A stretch of DNA of 64,000 nucleotides from Inia geoffrensis (taxonomy: Eukaryota; Chordata; Mammalia; Artiodactyla; Iniidae), in contig CM070902.1 of assembly GCA_036417435.1 (NCBI GenBank), positions 132,545,886 to 132,609,885 of the forward strand, written 5' to 3'. Below, piece after piece: positions 1-10,520 of the stretch. How positions within the stretch are numbered: the stretch's first letter is position 1; the number at the start of each line of letters is the position of its first letter. The position numbers were made by a program, and so were the translations under genes. Below the pieces are notes generated by a model that saw only the letters and a list, made by a program, of their open reading frames with translations, was not told the origin of the DNA and searched no databases.

Positions 1-1277
1 TAAGTTGAGTATTGTTCATGGCCCCTTTTAGCAAAAGATAAAATGCAAAGAAATGCAATGATGTTTGAGACTGCAAGAGCCATCAGATGATAAAATATAT
101 CCATACCCATCAAATTCTTTTTTAATAGTTAATAGATGAACTGATTAAACTGAAATGATTGCAAGTATTTAAGCTATTCTATACATTTAATCAATAAGAT
201 GCATTTTTAGGGATTGAACATTATGACCCACACCTAACTCACCTTCTAAAAATTAGAGCCTTAACATTTCATATCTGACTTCAAATGTTGAAATTCCAAT
301 CTCAAAACTTTTTAATTATACTACAGTTTTAGGGTATTATAAATATTCCCTTATTTTTATTGGAAAAGAACTTACAGAGCCTAGTTCCTCTTTCCAAAAA
401 TTATAAGAATCAGAGTCTCACAGTAAAAAAAAGAGGGGAAGTGTTTTGAACAAATATTTCAAGGTACTGAATAAGCTCTTTTCTTAGTATCTTTTATTTT
501 TTCACTGACTTGAAATTTTTCAAAGACAAATAACTTTTGAGTAAAGAAAGTGTTTATACTGTTTACAGAGGAAAAGTCTCATAAATCACACGTAAGGCAG
601 GGCCAACCCGTTTGCCACCTATTGTTCGTTTCTGGCTTGCTATGGAAGGCATTTTATTTCCTGAAGTTGGCTGAATTTTGTTGACCTCCAGGACTCAAGA
701 TCTGTTTACTGAATGGCAGTATAATTCCAAAGCCCTTGTTGAACACGGGGGTTGGATTTAAGACTGGAATAGGAGGGATCCCTCAGTGGCTGCACTGGCT
801 CTAATTCTATAGCAATGATGAAGGAATAAATTCATTTCAGGGTATTACTGGGGCCCTGAGAAATCTTAACTATGTTCCAAAGTTATCTTTGTGTGCTCTC
901 TTGTTTGTCTTCTGACCAGAACAGTTGTCTGAAGGTCCCTGGAATCAGGCTGTTCTCTGAGGTCAGATGACCTTTCTGAGCCTAGAATGAATCAGTTACA
1001 GAACATTTGAGTCAGGCTATCTCTCTCTTTCTCCCAGGACTAGTTTCTTTCTGATTGTAACCCTAGGGGGATATGTCAGACACTCACTAGAGGGCAGCAG
1101 GGGGCCAGTGGAACCAATTCTTTAGGAACATGCTAGACTGTATTATGTGCTTTGAAAAGTGCCTAAAAGTTTTAAAAAGTTTATTCACTGCAACTTCCAT
1201 TACAAAATGCAGTGGCATCAAGAATCTATTCATGTGGGTGTGTTTGTTTCACAGAAACCTGGAATAAAAGACACATA
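1..1277. other. AT-rich non-coding sequence
   Basis: No gene and no repeat that I can name. The sequence is A+T-rich with stop codons throughout and no frame with recognisable protein similarity. A CTCF-like motif at 1084-1098 is listed separately. It ends at the target-site duplication of L1 copy A. Confidence 0.6.
1084..1098 (+). promoter_or_regulatory. CTCF-like motif
   Basis: The bases tcactagagggcagc fit the CTCF core (CCASYAGRKGGCRSY) at all but the first position, read on the plus strand. CTCF is the zinc-finger protein that anchors chromatin loops. A motif match does not prove occupancy. Its partner in opposite orientation is at 62342-62355. Confidence 0.4.
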
Positions 1278-1292
1278 TAACCTAACTATTTT
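1278..1292. repeat. target-site duplication of L1 copy A, left
   Basis: The 15 bases taacctaactatttt recur with one difference at 8956-8970, bounding the L1. The T-rich end merges with the poly-T, which is the L1 poly-A tail read from the plus strand. Confidence 0.85.
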
Positions 1293-1660
1293 TTTTTAAC
1301 ATCTTTATTGGGGTATAATTGCTTTACAATGGTGTGTTAGTGACTACTTTATAACAAAGTGAAACAATTTTACATATACATATGTTCCCATATCTCTTCC
1401 CGCTTGCATCTCCCTCCTTCCCACCCTCCCTATCCAACTTCTCCAGGCGGTCACAAAGCACCGAGCCGATATCCCTGTACCAAGAGGCTGCTTACCACTA
1501 GCTATCTACCTTATGTTTGTTAGTATATATATGTCCATGTCTCTCTCTCGCCCTATCACAGCTTACCTTCCCCACTCCCCATATCCTCAAGTCCGTTCTC
1601 CAGTAGGTCTGTGTCTTTATTCCTGTCTTACCCCTAGGTTCTTCATAACATTATTTTTCC

Positions 1661-4600
1661 TTAAATTCCATATATATGTGTTAGCATACAGTACTTGTCT
1701 TTCTCTTTCTGACTTACTTCACTCTGTATGACAGACTTGAGGTCTGTCCACCTCATTACAAATAGCTCAGTTTCGTTTCTTTTTATGGCTGAGTAATATT
1801 CCATTGTATATATGTGGCACATCTTCTTTATCCATTCATTCGACGATGGGCACTTAGGTTGTTTCCATCTCCGGGCTATTGTAAATAGAGCTGCAGTGAA
1901 CATTTTGCTACATGACTCTTCTTGAATTTTGGTTTTCTCAGGGTATATGCCCAGTAGTGGGATTGCTGGGTCATATGGTAGTTCTATTTGTAGTTTTTTA
2001 AGGAACCTCCATACTGTTCTCCACAGTGGCTGTATCAATTTACATTCCCACCAGCAGTGCAAGAGGGTTCCCTTATCTCCACACCCTCTCCAGCATTTAT
2101 TGTTTGTAGATTTTTTTATCATGGCCATCCCGACTGGTGTGACATGATATCTCACTGTAGTTTTGATTTGCATTTCTCTAATGATTAATGATATTGAGCA
2201 TTCTTTCATGTGTTTGTTGGCAGTCTGTATATCTTCTTTGGAGAAATGTCTGTTTAGGTCTTCTGCCCATTTTTGGATTGGGTTGTTTGTTTTTTTGTTA
2301 TTGAGCTGCATGAGCTGCTTGTAAATTTTGGAGATTAATCCTTTGTCAATTGCTTCATTTGCAAATATTTTCTCCCATTCTGAAGGTTGTCTTCTGGTCT
2401 TGTTTATGGTTTCCTTTGCTGTGCAAAAGCTTTGAAGTTTCATTAGGTTCCATTTGTTTATTTTTGTTTTTATTTCCATTTCTCTAGGAGGTGGGTCAAA
2501 AAGGATCTTGCTGTGATTTATGTCATAGAGTATTCTGCCTATGTTTTCCTCTGAGAGTTTGATAGTTTCTGGTCTTACATTTAGGTCTTTAATCCATTTT
2601 GAGCTTATTTTTGTGTATGGTGTTAGGCAGTGATCTAAGCTCATACTTTTACATGTAGCTGTCCAATTTTCCCGACAGCACTTATTGAAGAGGCTGTCCT
2701 TTCTCCACGGTATATTCCTGCCACCTTTATCAAAGATAATGTGTCCATATGTGCGTGGGTTTATCTCTGGGCTTTCTATCCTGTTCCATTGATCTATCGT
2801 TCTGTTTTTGTGCCGGTACCATACTGTCTTGATTACTGTAGCTTTGTAGTATAGTTTGAAGTCAGGAAGCCTGATTCCTCCAGCTCCGTTTTTCGTTCTC
2901 AAGATTACTTTGGCTATTCAGGGTCTTTTGTGTTTCCATACAAATTGTGAAATTTTTTGTTCTAGTTCTGTGAAAAATGCCAGTGGTAGTTTGATAGGGA
3001 TTGCATTGAATCTATAGATTGCTTTGGGTAGTAGAGTCTTATTCATAATGTTGATTCTTCCAATCCAAGAACATGGTATATATCTCCATCTATTTGTATC
3101 ATCTTTAATTTCTTTCATCAGTATCTTATAATTTTCTGCATACAGGTCTTTTGTCTCCTTATGTAGGTTTATTCCTAGATATTTTATTTTTTCTGTTGCA
3201 GTGGTAAATGGGAATGTTTCCTTGATTTCACTTTCAGATTTTTCATCACTAGTATATAGGAATACCAGAGATTTCTGTGCATTAATTTTGTATCCTGCTA
3301 CTTTACCAAATTCATTGATTAGCTCAGGTAGTTTTCTGGTAGCATCTTTAGGATTCTCTATGGATAGTATCATGTCATCTGCAAACAGTGACAGCTTTAT
3401 TTCTTCTTTTCCGATTTGGATTCCTTTTATTTCCTTTTCTTCTCTGATTGCTGTGGCTAAAACTTCCAAAACTATGTTGAATAAGAGTGGTGAGAGTGGG
3501 CAACCATGTCTTGTTCCTGATCTTAGTGGAAATGCTTTCAGTTTTTCACCATTGAGGACGATGTTGGCTGTGGGTTTGCCATATATGGCCTTTATAATGT
3601 TGAGGAAAGTTCCGTCTATGCCTACTTTCTGCAGGGTTTTTATCATAAATGGGTGTTGAATTTTGTCAAAAGCTTTCTCTGCATCTATTGAGATGATCAT
3701 ATGGTTTTTCTCTTTCAATTTGTTAATATGGTTTATCACATTGATAGATTTGCATATATTGAAGAATCCTTGCATTCCTGGAATAAACCCCACTTGATCA
3801 TGGTGTATGACCCTTTTAATGTGCTGTTGGATTCCGTTTGCTAGTATTTTGTTGAGGATTTTTGCATCTATGTTCATCAGTGATATTGGCCTGTAGTTTT
3901 CTTTCTTTGTGACATCCTTGTCTGGTTTTGGTATCAAGGTGATGGTGGCCTCGTAGAAGGAATTTGGGAGTGTTCCTCCCTCTGCTACATTTTGAAGAGT
4001 TTGAGAAGGATAGGTATTAGCTCTTCTCTAAATGTTTGATAGAATTCGTCTGTGAAGCCATCTGGTCCTGGGCTTTTGTTTGTTGGAAGATTTTTAATCA
4101 CAGTTTCAATTTCATTGTTTGTGATTGGTCTGTTCATATTTTCTATTTCTTCCTGATTCAGTCTTGGTAGTTTGTGCATTTCTAAGAATTTGTCCATTTC
4201 TTCCAGGTTGTCCATTTTATGGGCATAGAGTTGCTTGTAGTAATCTCTCATGATCATTTTTATTTCTGCAGTGTCAGTTGTTACTTCTCCTTTTTCATTT
4301 CTAATTCTATTGATTTGAGTCTTCTCCCTTTTTTTTCTTGATGAGTCTGGCTAATGGTTTATCAATTTTGTTTATCTTCTCAAAGAACCAGCTTTTAGTT
4401 TTATTGATCTTTGCTATTGTTTCCTTCATTTCTTTTTCCTTTATTTCCAATCTGATCTTTATGATTCCTTTCCTTTTGCTAATTTTGGATTTTTTTGTTC
4501 TTCTTTCTCTAATTGCTTTAGGTGTAAGGTTAGGTTGTTTATTTGCGTTGTTTCTTGTTTCTTAAGGTAGGATTGTATTGCTATAAACTCCCCACTTAGA

Positions 4601-5478
4601 ACTGCTTTTGCTGCATCCCATAGGTTTTTGGTCATCATTTTTTCGTTGTCATTTTTTTCTAGGCGTTTCTTGATTTCCTTTTTGATTTCTTCAGTGATCT
4701 CTTGGTTATATAGTAGTGTGTTGTTTAGCGTCCATGTGTTTGTATTTTTTACAGTTTTTTTCCTGTAATCGATATCCAGTCTCATAGCATTGTGGTCAGA
4801 AAAGATACTTGATACGATTTCAATTTTCTTAAATTTACCAAGGCTTGATTTGTGACCCAAGATATGATCTATCCTGGAGAATGTTCCATGAGGACTTGAG
4901 AAGAAAGTATATTCTGTTGTTTTTGAATAAAATGTCCTATAAATATCAGTTAAGTCCATCTTGTCTAATGTGTCATTTAAAGCTTGTGTTTCCTTATTTA
5001 TTTTCATTTTGGATGATCTGTCCATTGGTGAAAGTGGGGTGTTAAAGTCCCCTACTATGAATGTGTTACTGTCGATTTCCCCTTTTATGGCTGTTAGTTT
5101 TTGCCTTATGTATTGAGGTGCTCCTATGTTGGGTGCATAAATATTTACAATTGTTATATCTTCTTCTTGGATCGATCCCTTGATCATTATGTAGTGTTCT
5201 TCTTTATCTCTTCTAATAATCTTTGTTTTAAAGTCTATTTTGTCTGATATGAGAATTGCTACTCCAGCTTTCTTTTGGCTTCCATTTGCATGGAATATCT
5301 TTTTGCATCCCCTTACTTTCAGTCTGTATGTGTCTCTAGGTCTGAAGTGGGTCTCTTGTAGACAGCATATATATGGGTCTTGTTTTTGTATCCATTCAGC
5401 CAATCTGTGTCTTTTGGTGGGAGCATTTAGTCTATTTACATTTAAGGTAATTATCAATATGTATGTTCCGATTCCCAT
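1661..5478 (-). pseudogene. L1 copy A ORF2 (endonuclease/reverse transcriptase), broken
   Basis: Remnant of the L1 ORF2 protein, which nicks target DNA and reverse transcribes the element. Translation begins at 5478 (MGIGTY). The apurinic-type endonuclease keeps N14, E42, D144, D204, D228 and H229. The reverse transcriptase core (3937 down to 2918) keeps the FADD box at about 3374-3385. The C-terminal part (2902-1661) keeps the Cys-x3-Cys-x7-His-x4-Cys knuckle and ends HIYGI. The breaks are: loss of frame near 4460-4500, with stop at 4459-4461; a one-base deletion relative to copy B near 3993, with stop at 3985-3987; and an in-frame TGA at 2918-2920 where copy B reads CAA. Span is about 3.8 kb, normal for mammalian ORF2. 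It is a pseudogene, although each domain is well preserved. Confidence 0.92.
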
Positions 5479-5536
5479 TTTCTTAATTGTTTTGAGTTCA
5501 TTATTATAGGTCTTTTCCTTCTCTTGTGTTTCTTGT

Positions 5537-6426
5537 CTAGAGAAGTTCCTTTAGCATTTATTGTAAAGCTGGCTTGGTGGTGCTGAACTCTCTCAGCTTT
5601 TGCTTGTTTGTAAAGGTTTTAATTTCTCCATCAAATCTGAATGAGATCCTTTCTGGGTAGAGTAATCTTTGTTGCAGCTTTTTCTCCTTCATTACTTTCA
5701 GTATGTCCTGCCAGTCCCTTGTGGTTTGCAGAGTTTCTGCTGAGAGATCAGCTGTTAACCTTATGGGATTCCCTTGTGTGTTATTTGTTGTTTTTCCCTT
5801 GCTGCTTTTAATATGCTTTCTTTGTATTTAATTTTTGACAGTTTGACTAATATGTGTCTTGGCGTATTTCTCCTTGGATTTATCCTGTATGGGACTCTCT
5901 ATGCTTCCTGGACTTGATTAACTATTTTCTTTCCCATATTAGGGAAGTTTTCAACTATAATCTCTTCAAATATTTTCTCAGTCCCTTTCTTTTTCTCTTC
6001 TTCTTTTGGAACCCCTATAATTCGAATGTTGGTGCATTTAATGTTGTCCCAGAGGTCTCTGAGACTGTCCTCAGTTCTTTTCATTCTTTTTTCTTTATTC
6101 TGCTCTGCATTAGTTATTTCCACTATTTTATCTTCCAGGTCACCAATCCATTCTCATGCCTCAGTTATTCTGCTATTGATCCCATCTAGAGTACTTTTAA
6201 TTTCATTTATTGTGTTTTTCATCATTGCTTGTTTCATCTTTATTTCTTCTAGGTCCTTGTTAACTCTTTCTTGCATTTTGTCCATTCTATTTCCAAGATT
6301 TTGGATCTTTACTATCATTATTCTGAATTCTTTTTCAGGTAGACTGCCTATTTCCTCTTCATTTGTTAGGTCTGGTGGGTTTTTATCTTGCTCCTTCATC
6401 TGCTGTGTGTTTTTCTGTCTTCTCAT
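5537..6426 (-). pseudogene. L1 copy A ORF1 (RNA-binding chaperone), broken
   Basis: Remnant of the L1 ORF1 protein, an RNA-binding trimeric chaperone that coats L1 RNA. The start at 6426 (MRRQKNTQQM) is chosen because copy B has the same start at 32646. The lysine/glutamate-rich stretch after it fits the coiled-coil segment, and the C-terminal domain wording around 5600-5760 is recognisable. Breaks: in-frame TGA at 6154-6156, in-frame TAG at 5899-5901, a stop close before the end near 5551, and a length that is not a multiple of three. The normal stop appears to be at 5537-5539. Spacing to ORF2 is about 58 bases. Confidence 0.85.
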
Positions 6427-6962
6427 TTTGCTTATCTTACTGTGTTTGGGGTCTCCTTTTTGCAGGCGGCAGGTTCGTAGTTCCTGTTGTTTTTGATGTC
6501 TGTCTCCAGTGGCTAAGGTTGGTTCAGTGGGTTGTGTAGGCTTCCTGGTGGATGGGACTAGTGCCTGTGTTGTGGTGGATGAGGCTAGATCTTGTCTCTC
6601 TAGTGGGCAGGTCCACGTCTGGTGTTGTGTTTTGGGGTGTCTGTGGACTTATAATTTTAGGCAGCCTCTCTGCTAATGGGTGGGGTTGTGTTCCTGTCTT
6701 GCTAGTTGTTTGGCATAGGGTGTCCAGCACTGTAGCTTGCTGGTCGTTGAGTGAAGCTGGGTGCTGGTGTTAAGATGGAGGTGTCTGGGAGATTTTCTCT
6801 GTTTGATATTATGTGGAGTTGGGAGGTCTCTTGTAGACCAGTGTCCTGAAGTTGGCTCTCCCACCTCAGAGGCAGAGTCCTGACTCCTGGCTGGAGCAGC
6901 AAGAGCCTTTCATCCACACGGCTCAGAAAAAAGGGAGAGAAAGTAGAGAGAATTAGTAGAAG

Positions 6963-7016
6963 TAGGAAGAAAGAAAGAAAGGAGGGAATGAAGGAAGGAA
7001 GGAAGGAAGGAGGGAA

Positions 7017-7050
<34 letters not shown>

Positions 7051-7140
7051 AGAAAGAAAGAAAGAAAGAAAAAAAGGAAAGAAAGGAGGGAGGGAGGGAG
7101 GGAGAAGGTAGGAGGGAGGGAAAGAAGGAAAAAAGAGAAA
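6963..7140. repeat. (GAAA)n/(GGAA)n purine array in L1 copy A 5' UTR
   Basis: An imperfect run of GAAA, GGAA and GGGA units on the plus strand. It lies just downstream of the 'cttcatccacacggctcag' segment shared with copy B. In copy B the matching array is at about 33195-33290, so the array belongs to the L1 subfamily and has varied in length. Confidence 0.9.
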
Positions 7141-7220
7141 GAAGATACAGTAAAATAAAATGAAGTAAAGTATAATAAAGTTATTGAATTAAAAAATAAT
7201 TATTTAGAAAAAAAAGGGAC

Positions 7221-7399
7221 AGATAGAACCTTAGGACAGATGGTGGAAGCCAAGCTATGCAGACAAAATCTTACACAGAAGCATACACATACACCCTCAC
7301 AAAAAGAGGTAAAGGGGAAAAAATCATAAATGTTGCTCTCAAAGTCCACCTCCTCAATTTGGGATGATTTGTTGTATAAAGGAGGGAAGGAAGGAAGGA

Positions 7400-7451
<52 letters not shown>

Positions 7452-7740
7452 AGAGAAAGAAAGAGAAAGACAAGGAAGGAAGGAAGGAAGAAAGAAAGAA
7501 AGAAAGAAAAGCATAATAGAATTATTAAAATTAAAATTAATTAATAAGAAAAACAATTTTAAAAAAACAAAAAAAAGCAATGGACGGATAGAACCCTAGG
7601 ACAAATGGTGGAAGCAAAGCTATACAGATAAGATCTCACATAGAAGCATACACATACACATTCACAAAAAGAGGAAAAGGGGAAAAAATCAGATCTTGCA
7701 TTCGAAGCCCACCACCTCAATTTGGGATGACTCGCTGTTT
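7221..7740 (-). repeat. tandem 5' UTR modules in L1 copy A
   Basis: Two related segments of about 170 bases, at 7221-7379 and 7586-7740, share the phrases 'gatagaacc', 'atggtggaagc', 'agaagcatacacatacac' and 'caatttgggatga'. A purine array separates them. Start-to-start spacing is about 365 bases here and about 261 in copy B, the difference lying in the array. Confidence 0.85.
7380..7509. repeat. (GAAA)n/(GGAA)n array between the 5' UTR modules
   Basis: Near-perfect GAAA repeats with GGAA ends. The copy B equivalent (about 33555-33583) is much shorter, showing strong length change since the two insertions. Confidence 0.9.
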
Positions 7741-8209
7741 ATTCATGTATTCCACAGATGCAGGGTACATCAAGTTGATTGTGGAGCTTTAATCTGCTGT
7801 TTCTGAGGCTGCTCGGAGAGATTTCCCTTTCTCTTCTTTGTTCTCACAGCTCACAGGGGCTCAGCTTTGGATTTGGTCCTGCCTCTGCGTGTAGGTCGCT
7901 GGAGGGCGTCTGTTTTTTGCTCAGACAGGACGGGGTTAAAGGAGCCGCTGACTCGGGGGCTCTGGCGCACTCAGGCCGGGGGGAGGGAGGGGCACGGCGT
8001 GCGGGGCGGGTCTGCGGCGGCAGAGGCCGGCGTGACATCGCACCAGCCTAAGGCCCGCCGTGCGTTCTCCCTGGGAAATTGTCCCTGGATCCCAGGAACC
8101 TGGCAGTGGAGGGCTGCACAGGCTCCCCAGAAGAGGGGTGTGGATAGTGACCTGTGCTTGCACATAGGCCCCTTGGTGGCGGCAGCAGCAGCCTTGGTGT
8201 CTCCCGCCC

Positions 8210-8286
8210 GTCTCTGGGGTCCGCGCTTTTAGCCGTGGCTCGCGCCGGTCTCTGGGGGTCAGCGCTTTTAGCCGCGGCTCGTGCCC
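8210..8286. repeat. 38-base tandem duplication in L1 copy A 5' UTR
   Basis: Two units, 8210-8247 and 8248-8286, each begin gtctctggg and contain gcgcttttagccg. Copy B has a single unit at about 34278-34315, so the duplication is specific to copy A or its immediate source. Confidence 0.8.
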
Positions 8287-8937
8287 GTCTCTGGAGCTCC
8301 TTTAAGCAGTGCTCTTAAACCCCTCTCCTCACACACCAGGAAACAAAGAGGGAAGAAAAAGTCTCTTGCCTCTTCGGCAGGTCCAGACTTTTCCCCGGAC
8401 TCCCTCCTGGCTAGCCGTGGTGCACTAACGCCTTCAGTCTGTGTTCGAGCCGCCAACCCCAGTCCTCTCCCTGCGCTCCAACCGAAACCCGAGCCTCAGC
8501 TCGCAGCCCCGCCCGCCCCAGGCAGGTGAGCCGACAAGCCTCTCGGGCTGGTGAGTGCTGGTCGGCACCGATCCTCTATGCGGGAATCTCTCCACTTTGC
8601 CCTCCGCACCCCTGTGGCTGCGCTCTCCTCCGTGGCTCCGAAGCTCTCCCCTGCGCCTCCCGCAGTCTCCGCCCGCGAAGGGGCTTCCTAGTGTGTGGAG
8701 ACTTTTCCTCCTTCACAGCTCCCTCCCACTGGTGCAGGTGCCGTCCCTATTCTTTTGTCTCTGTTTTTTCTTTTTTATGTTTTGCCCTACCCAGATACGT
8801 GGGGAGTTTCTTGCCTTTTGGGAGGTCTGAGGTCTTCTGCCAGCATTCAGTATGTGTTCTGTAGGAGTTGTTCCACATGTAGATGTATTTCTGGTGTATC
8901 TGTGGGGAGGAAGGTGATCTCCGTGTCTTACTGTTCT

Positions 8938-8945
8938 GCCATCTT
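8938..8945 (-). promoter_or_regulatory. YY1-like motif at the L1 copy A 5' end
   Basis: AAGATGGC on the minus strand lies within the first twenty or so bases of the element. The same motif in the same place of human L1 binds YY1 and helps fix the transcription start. Copy B has AAGATGGT at 34969-34976, one base off. Confidence 0.5.
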
Positions 8946-8955
8946 CCCCTTCTCC

Positions 8956-8970
8956 TAACCTAGCTATTTT
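8956..8970. repeat. target-site duplication of L1 copy A, right
   Basis: taacctagctatttt, differing by one base from 1278-1292. It marks the exact 5' end of L1 copy A. Confidence 0.85.
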
Positions 8971-9970
8971 AATGGAAGAAGTCTGTCAGTTGCAAGGCAT
9001 TCATCAGCTACACCTATGAGAGTGTGGGTCCCTGAAGGACTGGTCTCTGTGTCCATGATAGGAATCAAGCCACAGTTGAGTAGATTGTGAGGGAGGAGGC
9101 CTAAAGTCCAGGAGTGAGAAATCAGGGAAAATGACTGGACCTCTCCAATAAGCTGGGGTGACAGGGGGAAAAGGGGTGGCAGGTGAAGAGATGTTCCCTC
9201 CATTCAGTAATGAACCATATCCTCCAGCTCTAACCACGTGGTGTGTTTGCAGGAAGGAATATCACTCGCACTATTTTCCGATGCAGCCCCCTGAGGGAAA
9301 TTGGGAAAGGGATGTGGGCATCTCATTTTGCCGTTTTATGCTGTGAGAGGGGAGCCCAGCCACTCTGCGCACATGGCACATTAGAAGGAGGGAAGTGAGC
9401 AGGTCGACAAGGGAATGACTTTATGAAACGTCATGAGGGGGAACAACTAACTTTGTGGAAGGTGGCAAGGACGAGGGGGAGACAAAAGAGAAGAAGGATT
9501 TGAGTCATTGTGCACTGTGCAGTGAGCGTGAAATGCAGAGACCACAGTCTGTGGAAGAGAACAGTAAAGGCTGTCAAGGAATATGATGCATGAGCCACAC
9601 CAAGGACCCTTCTAAGCAAAGGAGAGGATTAAGGTACAGAAGGTTCTATAATCTTGCTAATGAGACTTGAATATAAAAATTACTTTTCTCATCCTTTTTA
9701 TTGTTACCACACTCCTTCCAGTGCATCCTATAGGATGGCATGAACTGGACAACTTAGTTCTCAATTAACAGAAATAATTGCACATTTCACTCTCAGAGGT
9801 TCATTGTGGATAAATATAATATACCAGTGTACAATTTTGTTTTTAATTTGAATATCACTGGGAAAATATTAATCCCAATCTCTATTTTTCTCTGGGTCAA
9901 CTGGTGACCCTTTGCATTAGAATCATACAGGATGAATTGATTCTTATACATTAATAATTTTAGGAGGAAG
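8971..9970. other. non-coding sequence, nothing recognised
   Basis: Moderately GC-balanced sequence up to 9660, then AT-rich. No open frame exceeds about 80 codons and none resembles a protein I know. No SINE head or recent repeat is seen. Confidence 0.55.
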
Positions 9971-9974
9971 AATT

Positions 9975-10520
9975 TATTAAGGACTATAAAAGAAAGATAT
10001 AACCAAATGTCAAGGAAACATAAAGAAGGGGGAAATTACTTTCTGCCAGAAGTCTCTGGGAAAATTTAATGGGAAAATGGCATTTGAAAAGATTCTCAAA
10101 ACATAGGTAAGATTTCTTTACAAGGAAAGTAGTGGGAATAACATTCTCGCAAAGAGGAACAGATACCTGTTCTATACCTGCTTGGCTAGTGAAGAGAGAT
10201 TGATGACTGAAATATTGGCACAGAGGTTGAACCCAACTTGTAAAAGGCTTTATGCAGAGTGCTAAGAAGTTTGAAATGTAGTCTGTGGTCACTTCAGCAG
10301 GTGTCTGCACAGAGCTACGTGATCAGAATGGCACTTGAGGACAACTTCTCTTTCTGTAAGGCTGGGGCAAAGACTGAAGGCAAAGCCATGTTAGGAAGTA
10401 GAAGAGTTTGTCCAGGTCTGAGGAAATGACTGTGAAGTAGAGCTATGGCTGTGGGAATGGAGGAAGGGAATGAACAAAACAGGAATTAAGGAGGGAAGAT
10501 GTTGGTTGTTTAACCTGAAA
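9975..10520 (+). repeat. possible old interspersed repeat, unnamed
   Basis: Phrases such as 'aaaaggctttatgcagagtg' and 'gtttgtccaggtctgaggaa' resemble, in the same order, a widespread ancient mammalian repeat of the type split by L1 copy B at 26.8-35.5 kb. It is heavily diverged, and I do not assign a family name. Confidence 0.35.

Larger units (their letters stand above)
1293..8955 (-). mobile_element. LINE-1 copy A, near full length
   Basis: A non-LTR retrotransposon on the minus strand. Its 3' end lies at the left, with a short A tail and the AATAAA-containing terminus near 1305. ORF2 remnants run 1661-5478, ORF1 remnants 5537-6426 and a long 5' UTR 6427-8955. The 5' end keeps the 'ggggaagatggc' start. 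The 15-base target-site duplications and full architecture show an intact insertion rather than the usual 5'-truncated copy. Copy B at 27.2-35.0 kb aligns along its whole length. In-frame stops and frameshifts in both reading frames mean it cannot now make either protein. It has fewer breaks than copy B, so it is either younger or has decayed less. Confidence 0.95.
6427..8955 (-). promoter_or_regulatory. L1 copy A 5' UTR and internal promoter region
   Basis: About 2.5 kb between the L1 5' end and ORF1. The outer part (roughly 7780-8700) is GC- and CpG-rich and stands out from the AT-rich surroundings. The inner part holds two purine arrays (6963-7140 and 7380-7509 on the plus strand), each followed by a related A/T-rich spacer and a segment of about 170 bases. 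L1 5' UTRs act as internal RNA polymerase II promoters; that role here is inferred from the family. The same plan is seen in copy B at 32647-34984. Confidence 0.75.

Noticed and set aside
3201..3659. 152-codon plus-strand frame, and similar long plus-strand frames across both L1s (for example 6026-6496 and 34463-34948)
   Set aside because: They lie antisense to L1 ORF2 or ORF1, or in the L1 5' UTR. The same regions read as L1 on the minus strand, so these frames are shadows.
6963..7509. CRISPR-like regular repeat
   Set aside because: The array is low-complexity GAAA/GGAA with no unique spacers. The host is a mammal, so a CRISPR locus is not expected and none was seen.
7330..7599. Lys/Glu/Arg-rich open frame
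   Set aside because: It is the translation of the GAAA/GGAA array in the L1 5' UTR; such arrays have no stops in this frame by composition. The frame on the other strand (7200-7580) is rejected for the same reason.
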